The notes: a model not told the origin generated them from the sequence alone. A DNA stretch of 64,000 bases from Linderina pennispora (GCF_002104995.1 NW_024468251.1:744001-808000); one strand, 5' to 3'. Positions 19,707-32,202 are shown, counted from the stretch's first letter. Made by a program: numbers and translations.

Positions 19707-22700
19707 ATGGACTCCAACAACAGGGCTAATCTTCCTGGCACACCCTACGTTATCGGCCAGCCGATGTTTTACGGATACAGCGGCGATCAGCGGCAGCAAG
19801 ACGGTGGCAACGGAAACGGTACTAGCGTGTCTTCGCCGTCGCTATCGGCACAGACAGCAGCGTCGCGGCGGCACCAGCCGATTATGATCGGCTCGGGGCA
19901 GCCAGCAAGCACGATGAGCGACGACTCGTTCCATGCCATTGCAATAGGCGGCGACAGCCATTCCGGCAGAATGCCCCGCACGGCCCACGGGCACCCAACA
20001 TATGATCCGGCCCATGGACTGCGGCCAAAGCAGAGCTTCGACATGGCCAACAGTCCGCACTCTGGGTCGCTGCAGACAGCACTGTCATCGTCGCTGCCGT
20101 CGAATAATCCGTTCCTACATAGTAGTTCGGGTAGTCTTGGCAGTCTGCCCCATCACCACCACATGTCGGGCGGGTATTCGGACATTGCCTACCCGCCGCT
20201 GTCCGCTGGCCTGGATATGGCTGGGAGCAGCAGCTGGAACACAAGCCTGGCTTCGGCGGCAGCAGCCATTTCACACGCGGCAACGCTGGCTGCCGGAACA
20301 CAACTGCCACCTGCAGGCGTGACCACAGGCAATGGTCAGCCAGTCCACCCACTGGCGGCAATGCAGGCGCAGTTGACACCTGGCTACAACTACTCGACAG
20401 CCACTGGCCCTGCATTACAGCCTGCGCACAGCAGTCACCAGGCGTCGCTGAGTGTCTCGTCGCTATCAAACTTTTCTCCTCAGGCGCCGCAGTGGGATGG
20501 AAGCAGCGCGCCAATCGGTCAAGCAAATATGCAGAGGCTACCAACCCAGGCGGCTCCTCTTGATGCAGCTCACGATGCAGCTAGACAATTTGCAGGCGAT
20601 CACAACATGGCCTCGCCGCCATTACCCACTTATCAGTCGCTGGCGATGGAGACGTCTTATCAGGCAGCCGACCAGCTGCTGACTGCACAGCAAGCGTACC
20701 CGGTGTCGCAGCCGGGGCTGCCGCCGGCCGGCCCGGCTTCAGCCGGTCTATCTGCATACATGCAGGGTGCTCACTCGCCATATATTGCGCGTGGCCGTAG
20801 CCGTCGGCGGCCGCACCACACATACGACTATGCTGACTCACCCATGCACGGTGCGTACTCATCCGGATCATCGCCGGGGCAGACGCCTGTACTGCCACCC
20901 AGTTTACGGCAAGCTATGCACTCAGGCGACGGAGTGGCAGATGATGGCAGCGCATCGGGTGCAGAGCAGACTATTTATGGTGAGCACAGGCGGGTAGGTG
21001 AGCAGGACTTGTCGCAGATGTCACTGAGCGGGTCTTTGGGCTCAGATGTTGACCCTGCAAACTATGCAGGAGCTGCGCAGCAAAATCTGCAGCAGACACC
21101 AAACGCCAGCTCTACTCCGGGCGCTGCAGTATCGCCTGGCTCGGCTTCACGGCATTATCCAGAGATGGAGTATCGTCCAGCAACCGCAGCGTACACAGCA
21201 GCTCCGGAGCAGTACAGCTCTAATGGGGACATGCCGGTCGCCACAGCGGCGTCACTGAGCCTGCAATACCGCCCAATCAGCCACATGTCGTCGCTGAGCA
21301 GCGGACGCAACTCGGAGACGCCTGCTGGGGCACACGCAAGCGGATCAGTGATTAGCATCAGCCCAGGCTCGGAGTCTAGCGGCGCAAATGCCGCACACAG
21401 CAGTGCTCAAATGCCTGGAGCTCACCAGTCTAATCCTTCGAGCGCAGCAGCTGGCAGCGACGATGCGCACCGTGGCGCCTATGCCAATACCATCAACTCA
21501 ATGCCACACATGCGCTGGAACCCGACATCCAAAGGCTCGCCACTACGATCTGAGATCAGCCAGATCGAAGCCATTGGCGGGACGGTACAGCAGGCGGCCA
21601 GTGGATCCACCCATTCGCTCGAGCAGCAGCAGCAGCAGAAGTACCTGCTTGCTACCACTCCCCGGTCGGGCGCGACGGGTACCCGCAAGTCGATCACGGT
21701 GCCTTGGCCCCAGGCGTCGCCGCAGCTCACCCCTGTAGCGTCGTCTGCCGTGCACCAGACACACCAGTACTACGCCAGCGGAAACAGCCTTGGCAGTACT
21801 GACAGTATTGGCAGCGCGGGTGCGAATGGCAGCGTGCACCTCATCAATCAGGCATCACCGACCATCCAGCTGGCTACTGGCAGCTACCAGGATGATGCAT
21901 CTCACCACAGCCCGCACTCAATGTCCGAGCAACAGCAGCATGATCTGCCGGGTTTGCATATAAACGCCTCGAGTGCTCAGATGGGGGAGGAGCAGCACCA
22001 GTTGGCCGTGTCGACAGAGAGCGCACATAACCGGCCTGTGGCCAATGTTCTCAATGACTACTACATGGTCAACTCACCCACCGAGCTCCAGTCGGCTGGG
22101 CTGCATTCGCCGACGGTGGATAGCAACTCGTTGCTGCCAATGGCCGAGGTCAGCCAGGCGATGCGCGGCCCAGTAACCTCGAACATGGATGCACTGACTG
22201 CGCACTCGCAAGAGTACCTACAGCGTCGGCGGCGTCGGCTAACCCAGACGCGCCACAACCGCCAGCGCAGCAGTGGCGTCAACGATCCGGCTGCACGCCT
22301 AACTGTGTCGCGCAACGCGATGCCCTTGTCGTCGCCTAGCGCCAACTCGCGGGCTAGCAACCGCAGCATAGAGGATGCCCCTATTGCGCAGCAGCAGCAG
22401 CAGCAGGACCAACATATATTGTCAGCTGAGCAGTCGAATGTATACGCCGCGTTGCAAGGCCAGATGTCCATGTCACAGCCGTATGCCTTACCGACCACAG
22501 AGGCCAATGTGGCGGATTCAAACATGCACAGCTATGTGCAGCCCATGATCCAGGTGCGTTCAGAACCACAGGCTATCCCATCACCTTATGCTACCTCGCA
22601 AACTCAGCCTGATACTCAAGCTCAGGCGCAGGCTCAGGCGCAGGCTCAAGCTCAGGCCCAAGCTCAAGCTCAGGCTCAGCTACAGGCCCAGGCTCAAGCA

Positions 22701-25700
22701 CAGATGCAGCTGCAGGCGCAAATTAATGCCCAGCTACAAGCCGAGTACCTACAGCGCCTGCAGCAGGAGCACTTGCAGATGACGATCGAGCAGCAGCGAC
22801 GCGATCTGAAGCGGGCCCAGGAGCAAGAGCTGGCCCGCTACCAGAACTTCAATCCACTGCTTAAGCTGACGGTTGACATTGTTGATACGTACCGCAAGTG
22901 TCGCCCAGACTTCCGGTACGAGAGCGCTCGTCGGCCGCGGCGTGTGCTGACCAAGCCGTCGGAAGGTGTCAAGAACGATGGATTCGACAACGAAAACTCG
23001 GACTACATCCTGTATGTCAACGACGTCATTGGCGACCAGGAGGGAAAGCAGTACCTGATCATCGAAATGCTGGGTAGCGGTACATTTGGACAGGTCGTCA
23101 AGTGTCAGAACCTAAAGACTGGCGATATGTCTGCGGTCAAGATCATCAAGAACAAGACTGCGTACTACAACCAGAGCATGATGGAGGTGCAGATGCTCAA
23201 TCTTCTCAACAACAAGCACGACCGCGAGGACAAGCACCACATCCTGCGGCTCAAGGATTGGTTTGTGTTCCGGAACCACCTGGTGTTTGTGAACGAGCTG
23301 CTGTCCATCAACCTGTACGATCTGCTGCGGCAGAACCAGTTCCACGGCCTTTCGACCAACCTGGTGCGCGTGCTGGTGCAGCAGATGCTTGATGCAATGA
23401 TTGTCTTGAACGAGGCGCAGGTCATCCACGCAGATCTAAAGCCAGAGAACATCCTGCTTGAGGGCATGGAGAAGCCCGTGGTCAAAATCATCGACTTTGG
23501 CTCGGCTTGCTTTGAGTGGCAGACCACGTTCACATACATCCAATCGCGCTTCTATCGGTCGCCCGAGATTCTGCTTGGCTTGCCGTACTCGTCCAAGATC
23601 GACATGTGGTCTCTTGGATGCATCGTGGCCGAGCTGTTCCTCGGTCTGCCGCTGTTCCCGGGCTCGTCCGAGTACAATCAGCTGACGCGAATCGTCGATT
23701 TGCTGGGCGTGCCGCCAACCAACATGCTTGAGAAGGCGCGGCGCACCGACGAGTTCTTCAACTACGTTGGGCCTAGCACGTGGGAGCTCAAGCCGCTTGA
23801 GCAGTACTCGCATGAGCGCAAGGTCGACGAGAAGCCGTCGAAGCGCTACTTTTAACGCGACAACGATGGAGGAGCTGATCACCACGTACCCGATACGCCG
23901 CCCGCTGTCTGACCCGGACCGGGTGCGTGAGTACCAGTCGCGTGTCGCGCTGATTGACTTTTTGCGTGGCCTGCTGCAGCTAGATCCCGATAGACGGTGG
24001 ACCCCTGCCGAAGCTATCAAGCACCCGTTCATCACGGGCAAGCCAATAGTGCCCAGCGCCTCGCCGCCACAGTATCACCAAAACCATCACTTCCACTATG
24101 GGTCAGGCCAGTCTGGGTCAGATGGATCGTCGAACCCCTTTGGTGGCCTTCAGCAGAACCAGCAGCTGGGCCAGTTCCAGCAGCAACAGCAGTATGGCGG
24201 CGTGAACAACGGGCAGTATGCAATGCAGGGCGGGAATGCAGCCACACACTCTGGCCATGGGCTCCCGCTCTACAACAACAGCAACTACAGTGTAGCACAA
24301 CAACAACAGCAGCAGCAGCAGCAGCAGCAGCCTGTCCAGGGCTCCCTGGCTACAGCAGATGAGCACGTTACCATCCCTGGGTCGTTTCCTGCCAACAGCA
24401 ATTTTGTGACTCCAACGCAGTGGAACAGTACAAATTGCACCCAACAGCAGACCACGAGTGCTGAGTCCCAAACAGCTGGGCGTAATGGAAATCGGCGGCT
24501 ACGAGCAACCACGATAGGCTACCCGTCGGGGCTTGCGCACATTCGGAATGCAGCAGCTCGTGCGTCGCAGCAGCAGCAGCAGCAGCAATACGCAAACGAG
24601 TATCCGCAGGTTGACTACGTGCAAAACAACAGCGATGTATCGTCGCTCTCGTCATCAACTGCCACTTTTCAGCAGCAGAGCCATTTTTTAGGCGTTGACC
24701 CGAGCGCTGCCCACTCAACTGGATCGCTCGCCGCCGATGGCGATTCGGGGGTTGCGCCGGGTCGTGCACACGCTGCCTACAGTGGCAGCAACAGTATCGG
24801 TAATGTCTTGTCTGACAGCGGCAGCGAGTGGGCAGCCGGCAGCCATTCGCGCTTATCCAGGCGGCAAGATGGCAGCAGCGGGATTGCGAGCTTGTACGGG
24901 GCTGCTGGCGCCGAACCCATGTCAGAGAGCCAGTTTCGCGCACGCGAGCGCCATCTGCAGCGGTTGGCCCAGCAGCGCCAGCTGAACCGCATTGCGCTCA
25001 ACGATGACCTCTCTGCCTCTGACGACTTTGATGATAGTGATCTAGTGCCGCTGCCTGTCGTTGGCCAGGGCCGCCTGGACACGCTGATATCCAACACTGG
25101 CAGTGCTAGGAGTGCAGCAACTGGTACCAGCGGTCGGTCAGACTACTCCGAGTTCTCTTCGGCACATGGGTCACTGGGTCATGGTTCCCGCATCGGTGGA
25201 ACATCGTTTATGGACACCAACCCGCCAGTGCCACCAGTATCGGCTGCCTACTCGGCACTTCACAATGTGCAGCGGCAGTTTGGCGCCTCCTATGGATCTG
25301 CTGGCATAGGTGGTCCGCTGCCCCAATCAGCCAGCGGGGGCAGCACCGGCGGGCCGTCCCATGACTCGTCCTCAATCGACCTGGCATCGTACCGCGATGC
25401 TCGGTCAGGCAGCGAATCTATGCAGGCATTTGGTTTGACAAAAATGAGCAATCGCAGCGGTAGCAGCAACAACAGCAGCATCGGCCTGATGCCATCGCCG
25501 GCAATGAAGAGGGCTGCCAGCATCCGGCTGACTAGCAACTTTTCACCGCTCACTGTACCATCGACGCCCGGATCGACCACCCAGCAGCGCCATCCTAGGC
25601 TGCCTGTTTCGTTGGAGTCTGGCCCCAGCATTGGCCCTGACAGCCCCTCGCCCATGTCATCGCGGCCTGGATCGGTTGCCAGCAGCGCTGGATTCAGTGC

Positions 25701-26829
25701 CGATTCTGAATCGTCCGCGCCGCTGACTCAGCCATCTAGGTCTGCATCATCCCTCAGTCGCTTCAACGAAGACAGCAATTTGGGAGATCTCTACGACGAC
25801 TATGACCCTGGGTTTGGTGCTGTGGACGACCACCCGTCGCACACGGTTGTCAGCATCGGCGAGCCCGATCAGCTGTTGCTGAACTCCAACTACTCACAGC
25901 CAGGTAGCCCGAGTACTGGGCCGCACTATCCATTCCATGGCCGTGCAAGCTTTGGCTCTGGTGGCTGGGGTAGGATCACTAGTAGTCCCGACGGCGAAAA
26001 CCATGACGACAAGGAGAATCGGATCGTGGTGAATGAGAGTGGCCGGTCGTCGCGTGGGTACTACGACGAGTTTGAATTTTTGGACCACGCCGATGCCGCC
26101 AGTGTTATTTCACAGGAGGAACAAGACATCGGCGACGATCTGCTGCAAGACGAGGAGTTTGAGGATGCAGCGGTGGTTATGGACCGGTTGGATCTGAACC
26201 GCAGCCCAGGTCTGATTCCAGACGTTGGGTCCCGCATACACAGCAGCCTCAAGTCCCAGCGCTTGTTTGCATCTTCGAGCAGCAGCGAGAGCGAGGTGCT
26301 GGATAGCTCCAGCTGCAGCGATAAAGATGGCGATGACAGTGATGCGGGGAACGGTGACGATGACGATGACGACAACGAGTCGACCCAGCAGGACACAGTT
26401 GTGTTTGCAGGCAAGCTGCATGCTGCGATCGAACAGGCTAGATCGGCCCTACCCCAACGGCGGTGGAGCAGCGGCTTTATTTTGAAGAGCAAGGATGGTA
26501 TGGCGGGCACAGTCCGTGCGCCGCGTCTGTCGCTATTGAACGGTGTTAAAGGGCTGCATGCCAGCAGCGACTCGGCATTGGGGCTCCCGCCGCCGCTGCC
26601 ACAGCCGCTGCAGCAGCGGGCGGTGATGAATGAAAAGAGCGGCAGCCAGATGGTCGAGTCGCTACGGCGGATGGGCAAACTGCAGGACACCCCATCCCGG
26701 CTGTTTGCAGAGCCAGTGTCCAAGGAACGTGTGTCGGAGAGGGCGAACCAGTTCTTCAAAGACCCAGTCATTGTCACCATGTCGCCGCGCCTGATGGCCC
26801 AGCCCGGCGTCGGCACTGTGCCGAAGTGA
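19707..26829 (+). CDS. YAK1: Yak1-type DYRK protein kinase with very long low-complexity flanks, one frameshift
   Basis: Dual-specificity tyrosine-regulated kinase of the Yak1 branch, a growth and stress regulator opposing PKA in yeast. About 1050 N-terminal residues are Ser/Gln/Ala/His-rich, with a QA dipeptide run (22610-22740) before a coiled-coil-like QLQAEYLQRLQQEHLQ. The DYRK-homology box (RRVLTKPSEGVKNDGFDNEN) precedes the kinase domain: GSGTFGQV loop, Lys in AVKIIKN, HADLKPENILL catalytic loop, IDFGSACFEW and TYIQSRFYRSPEI. The first Tyr of the YxY loop is Phe (FTY), while the autophosphorylated second Tyr is kept. The frame breaks near 23853 at a TTTT run, and removing one T gives KRYFNATTMEELI. 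The tail adds about 900 Ser/Gly/Gln-rich residues with polyQ and acidic runs. Corrected size is near 2370 residues. Confidence 0.9.
22610..22740 (+). repeat. Gln-Ala dipeptide-encoding repeat in YAK1
   Basis: About 20 CAG/CAA-GCN dicodons (CAGGCT, CAAGCT, CAGGCG and variants) encode (QA)n, later QL/QM. Codon variants are mixed, so it is not a pure microsatellite. This suggests selection on the peptide. Confidence 0.8.
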
Positions 26830-26915
26830 GCAGGGGCTGGTCTAGAGTCATAAACTTGTCTTTAACAATAGCAAAAAAGAAGTAGCCACTATATCCAGAA
26901 TCTGAAGCTGGGCAT

Positions 26916-27927
26916 TTACGCGTTGTGCCATTCCTCGCTGCCGTGTCTGCCGCCCTTGTCGCTGCCGTCGTCGTCAAAGTCGTCAAAGTCGTCGAACTCG
27001 TCGTCTTTGTTGCCTCGGCTACCATTGCCGTTCTGGCTCCCCTTTGGCCCATTGCCGCTGCCCGGATTCCCTTTGTTCGGGCTCGGGTTTCCTTGGCTCC
27101 ACTGGTTGTTTGGTGGATTCTTGCTGCCGGTGTTGCCACCGCCTTTGTTCCCGCTGGCATGATTGGGTGCAGTGGCTGGCCTTGGCGAAGAAGCTTTCTT
27201 TTGTTTCTTCGCATTTTCGCCGTCCCGGTCATCATCGTCATCGCCCGTATCACCATCGTCGTCGTCGTCACTCTTGGGTGGAGGCGGCTTCTTTGATTTC
27301 TTTGGTCCTGGCGGTGGGTCTTGGTCTTCCTTTGGAGGGGGCGGGGCCGGAGCCGGTGTGGCGCTTTTGGAAGACTCTTCTGCCGCCCTTGACTGACTGT
27401 CAGCTAGACCGACCATGATAACCTTCACTAATTCGCGCATATTGTCGAATGTTTTTCCCAATATCCCGCGGTCAGTGCCCGAGCCAAACAGCGTGTTGAG
27501 CAGCTCGCGGGCGCGTTTTGCCCCTTGCCTGTCATTGCGCCGCCGCTCAATGCCCTCCTGGAAGGCATTGACCACGCCGCTGAGCGCATCTTCGTAATCA
27601 ACTGATCCCTGAGCCGCCTCGTCGCGGACTATCGACATGAATGTGTCTTCGATGTCTTGATTGAATACAAACGAAGCGTGCTGGAGGCGGCCGTGTACCA
27701 TCTCGCTGGACATGTACGACTGGAGCATACACGCCAGGCATGGCTGGATGCTGGCCGGCGTGGCTGTGGCCAAGGGATTGGTACTAAGGGCAGGCGTGCT
27801 GAGAAATAGTGTTTCTGGAGACAATTCAGGTGAGAGCCCGGGAATTGCTGACGCCGCACCAGTATTACCATATGTGCCTGTGGCTAGCAGTGCGCAGATG
27901 TATAGGTACACTTTTTACTCTTGCCAT
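26916..27927 (-). CDS. Secreted protein with Pro-rich and Asp/Gly-rich low-complexity tail
   Basis: Unrecognised protein of about 336 residues. The open frame begins at a GTG (27911). Deleting one A from the AAAAA run at about 27913-27917 joins it to ATG 27927, giving MARVK-VYLYICALLATGTYG, a good signal peptide. The folded part (residues about 60-165) is helical, with a CLAC pair and FGSGTDRGILGKTFDNMREL. The rest is disordered: PAPAPPPPKEDQDPPPGPKK, then Asp-rich KSDDDDDGDTGDDDDDRD, an Asn/Gly/Lys/Pro stretch, and DDEFDDFDDFDDDGSD near the end. No GPI-type hydrophobic C-terminus is present. Alternating acidic and basic tracts resemble wall- or mineral-binding secreted proteins, but function is unknown. 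It converges on the kinase gene 86 bp away. Confidence 0.65.
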
Positions 27928-29080
27928 TTGGCGTATGCTTGTTTGGCCGACCCTGTAGATGGAGCAAGGTATTGCTATCGACTGTGGATGTAGAAAATGC
28001 CGAGGGCTGCAGAGGTAGAGAGTATATTGATTGACAAATGGTGCCGAATGAAGGAGGGGATGCCAGGCGCCGGGTGTCGGCAACACATACGCCCACTATT
28101 ACTTCTCGGGCTGGGACAGCTTATGTGTGCATGGCATATTTCAGCCTCGTCCGGGTAATATATTTGCATGGAGTGGACAACATCCCGCCAGCCAAGCGGC
28201 AATAATGACTGCATATGCAGTGTTGTTAGACGGAGCGGCTTAGAGCGGCGCATCCTCACATCTTGCCATTCTCCTTGCTTTTCTTGACACCCAGAGAAAG
28301 CACATGTAAGGTTGATTTGGCATCAAAGCCAGCGTACACAGACTTGCTGAAAATAAGGAGACAACTATAGAGCGCTTTGCACATCTTTCCTCAGTCGGTA
28401 TATACTTTCCAGAAAGTTGGGTTGGATCAATAGATAATAAATGTGGACACAGACCAAGGTCATGACTGGGACACAGATAAGTGGACACCACACAGTGGTC
28501 CAGTAGAGGGTGCTTGGTATCTATCCGCACCACCCAACAACATACTAGGGCAATCAAATAAGGCATGTGCGGCTGATAGTGGAGTGCACACCGGGAAATG
28601 CATGGCATGATTCCTAGATGGTAGCAGTATGCCTATCGAGCTACCTCTTCACCTATTGGCGGTGCGATACGCACAACAGGCTGCGAGGCAGCGGAAGGAG
28701 GGGTTGAGATCTTAATAATTGTAATGCTATTAGGTTTACTGGACGTCTACGGCGAAGAAATGCGCATGGTAAATTAACATTGGCAACGACCAGTGAGAAG
28801 ATATTCAGAAAATTTATTTCAGTGGTTGGAGAGAATACTTTGCGAGGGCGGGGTAAGGGACAGTGATGAGGACAGGTGTGTACGGGCGGAGGAAATCGAT
28901 GAAAGTGAGTGCGGTATTGTTTCTCTGTCGACGTAGCCAGAAACTGGCTTGCCCATGGTGTTATGATAACGGCGACAATGTACGTGTGTGAGATTTGCGA
29001 TGTGTGTGAAGGTCTGAGCGTGAGGAAAACTTGGTAGGCTAGTGTTTGTTGCAGAACAGGCGGGCAGGTGCACGGAAACC
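27928..29080. other. Intergenic region between two secreted-protein genes
   Basis: About 1.15 kb. It has an AATATACT element on the minus strand at 28020-28027, about 95 bp before ATG 27927. Several open frames of 100-140 codons cross it, but none has a start, composition or motif suggesting a gene. Confidence 0.45.
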
Positions 29081-29569
29081 TCATAGCAGCGTCTCCATGT
29101 GGGAGAGTACAGACGACACAGGGACGGCCATTGCGGGCTTTTTCGGTCGGGGTCGGGTGAGGATATCGCCAAGACCAGACTCGCTGCCAAAAATAGCACG
29201 CAGTACTCCGTCTGTGACCTCGAACCCAGCGTTTACCGCATTGTCTGCGAACCGGTATAGGCGCTCTGGGCTAATAACATTCGACATGGTGGGCAGTACC
29301 CGATCAACAATTGGGTCGACCACGCGCTTGACCATAGTGTTTGCGAGGACATCGTCCACTAGCCGCAGCAGATGCGGGAATTCGCGCTTGGCGTCACCCG
29401 CTGCCCGCAGCATGTCTTCCGTGCCGTTCTGTGACACCTTCAATGCATTAGCTAGCCGTCTGACACGCTCGACCTCGACATGGTCCAGCGGGTTTACTTC
29501 GGCACTTGCCAGGCTATTCGTAGCCAGAGCTACCAGGATAAATATTAACAGTGAAGGTAAAAGTCTCAT
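29081..29569 (-). CDS. Small secreted protein, unrecognised
   Basis: Predicted 162-residue protein. The signal peptide MRLLPSLLIFILVALATNSLA is followed by a cysteine-free, mostly helical mature chain: DHVEVERVRRLANALKVSQN, HLLRLVDDVLANTMVKRVVD, VISPERLYRFADNAVNAGFE. It ends with a basic RPRPKKPA patch. One N-glycosylation sequon (NGT) is visible. It resembles the paralogues at 13.6-15.0 kb in architecture (signal, then helical, no Cys, ATG about 95 bp after a TATA), but I see no convincing sequence alignment. ATG 29569 is chosen because it starts the signal peptide. Function is unknown. Confidence 0.68.
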   Translation of the reverse strand: MRLLPSLLIFILVALATNSLASAEVNPLDHVEVERVRRLANALKVSQNGTEDMLRAAGDAKREFPHLLRLVDDVLANTMVKRVVDPIVDRVLPTMSNVISPERLYRFADNAVNAGFEVTDGVLRAIFGSESGLGDILTRPRPKKPAMAVPVSSVLSHMETLL

Positions 29570-29661
29570 GATAATTGTGTAAGCTTTAGGTTGAACAAAA
29601 TAGCCTGGATTGGTGCTGTGTTTGGAGTACCAGGGGAGGGGATGTGACAGGGACTGTTGCA

Positions 29662-29669
29662 CTTTATAT
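29662..29669 (-). promoter_or_regulatory. TATA box of the secreted protein gene at 29081-29569
   Basis: ATATAAAG on the minus strand, about 95 bp upstream of ATG 29569. The spacing matches the other secreted-protein genes here. Confidence 0.6.
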
Positions 29670-32194
29670 GAACAAGAGCACTCGGAATTTATTCGAAATA
29701 GTTTACCCATGGAGAGATGGGTGGTGAAGAGAGGGGGCTCGGAAAGGAGGAAGAGCAATTAGTGCTACATGTCGGAGTAGTGGTTGGTTGGCGCGCAATA
29801 TGGTGTGGGCAGTAATCATTATATCTAAATACATGCGCTAAATGCGTTTAGTATCCATTTCATTGCGCACCATGCATGGCGCAGCAGCGGCATTCGCAGT
29901 AAGTCATCTGTAGGTAGCCGTTCTCGGAATGAATTCTGGTGTCCGAATCGCCCCCTCTTTTCCGTTCGCCGACATACAACTGCCGGCGACCTGTATATGC
30001 CGCCAGTCCGAGGCAAACAAAGCCCATCTGGCCGAGCGTGGACTGCCATTGCCTTTAGGTCAATGTCTGCGATTGGGCACTAAAAAAGTGCAGTCACCAG
30101 ATAGAGGGTATATGTGTACAGCCACCCACTTCTCCCTACAGCCAAGCCCATCCCTCGACATACTCTGGGGGGCAAGCTTTCTACCGAGAATGAGCATGTT
30201 TGCTGGGAAAAGGTGGATGGTGAGCTCACTGAGTGTTTGATGTCACAACACTGTTGAATTCCAGTGCCAGCTCACACTGCGGTTTTGTGATAGGCGGTTA
30301 TATACACTCAGATTACTGATATCCAACAGCTGTGTATAATGGCAGAGGGATGTCGCACAAGTACGAAACAGACGAACAGTGTGACCGCCCACTTCCCTTG
30401 AAGCAGGTTCTTTTTCTAATGGATCGCAAGGTTTCCTTTCCTCGAAATTCAGCAATGCCAGTCAAAACTTCTTTGGAACCCTTGGTGTCCATGTTGATAT
30501 CACAAAGAGCAAATGGCGTGATGTCCATCAAGGTACATTTTCCTGAGGACATTAAAAGTCACGCAAGGACGATCTGAGTCGTCAGCTCAAACCACTGCTA
30601 ACCAATCCGGCAACTAGGGGGTACCCCATGTGCTACGTGCACACCACACACGAACGCTATCATAGGTGCAGTGTAAAATCGTCTCATATTTCGAGTCACC
30701 CTTCAAGCTCAGCAGAGAAGCTCACAACGGACGGACTATTGCCACTGTGAACATGTGCTTTGATTTGGAGTGCAAGAATCATCATGTGCAATTTAGGTCC
30801 CGTCAGCACCAGGCTAGACCTGGCATTTACACTGGTGTAGCCCATGGGTATGGCGGGAAGTAGTCGGATCTGGGCGAAACTGGCCATTGCTATCAGCAAA
30901 CAAAGGTAGCCCGCTTCTGTCCAATATCTGACACCTGGCATAAAAAGCACACCACACTTGCTGTACAGCAGAGCTCTAATGTCACTGTACTTGCATGTCA
31001 AAGAACCCTTAGATATGGTGACGAAAATAGCCACCAGTATATGGCGTGTCTGTGCGGTCTCCCTTATTTGGCCACTGGCTGCAGGGGTGGTTTCAGTACA
31101 TGCCGTGGTTGGATGCAGAAAGAGAAGGCGGTGGCTGTACACCTGCGGCGTTTCACCCCATCCTGCTTGGTTTAACCTTGTGCGATCCTGCTGGGCTGCG
31201 TGTGTGCTGGTTGCATGTGTGCGGGGCGTCAGCTTGCGTGGACCACAGGGCTATAAGAATGTATTCGCTTCGTTACTGTGGCGTGCGTCGCACGAACCGG
31301 CAAGGAAGGCCAATGACGCTCGAGCACAAATAATGATCTCTTCTGATCAGTGGGACAAAACCAGTCCGTATCTTTAACGGCGAAAAAATATTGAAGGAAC
31401 TGAGGCTGGATTACGGTGTTGGCCAAAGGGGAACAATGGTTGTGCAAGAGCAAGAGCGCAGAGAGGCAGAGGAGATGGCACTTTAACCCGCGTTGTGATA
31501 AACTGTAGCACCTTTCTGCAGCCTCGCAAATACAGCCCACAAAGGTGCACAGCCAAAGATAGTCCGCCACTCTGGAGCTGCGTGCCAGGGAGTACACACC
31601 GCATCTCAATGGCAACGGCGTACAACAGAAGCCGCCGGGAGTTCTACGGACCCCGGAGTAGAGTATACTTGCTCAATGCTCAGGGAGACAGCCACACAGA
31701 AAATGTTGGAGGAAGCATCGTCTGCCCCAAGGCAGCGGAGACGCAAACCAGGCGATTGCCTGCCTGGTGGCAGCAGCAGCAGTCCGGTGGTTGGCCGTTG
31801 TGCCTCAGCACAGTAGTGCAGAAACGCCTGCTTTGAGCCCGTCTCTCCGTCCAGCACCAAAGCCTTGGAAAAATTTCCTCCGCGAGCCCGTCCGGACTGC
31901 GTCGGTGGAATTGAGATAGACTGGGCGGTCGAGTGGGCGCATGCTGTTTGGGAGATAGAGAAGACTCTGTAACCCGTCCCCTGCCCACCCCCTTTGTCCT
32001 CTAAAGAAAGACAACAGGCGTTTGGCAATCAGTGAATATTTGTGGGCAGCAGGAGATCGGGTCCCGCGCGGGTTGGCTACCCACCCCCGTCCCGGGCGTC
32101 GCTTGTTTGCTCCACAGTTTATCTCATTTACAGCTGTTTTCCAAGATATTTGCTGGTCTTGATTGATTGTTGCCCTGCAAGATGCCGGCGCTAT

Positions 32195-32202
32195 TATAAA
32201 TA
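32195..32202 (+). promoter_or_regulatory. TATA box of the Ran1-type kinase gene
   Basis: TATAAATA, 270 bp upstream of ATG 32474, followed by a pyrimidine-rich leader. Confidence 0.45.

Noticed and set aside
22610-22740. Pathological-type CAG expansion
   Set aside because: The run encodes alternating Gln-Ala with mixed codons, not an uninterrupted CAG tract.
23728-23855. Possible programmed frameshift in YAK1
   Set aside because: A slippery-looking TTTT precedes the TAA, but the same kind of one-base excess occurs in many unrelated genes here, so an error is the simpler explanation.
30696-31142. 148-codon minus-strand open frame, and the overlapping 139-codon plus-strand frame
   Set aside because: Both are open by chance composition; no ATG-supported start, signal peptide or family feature.
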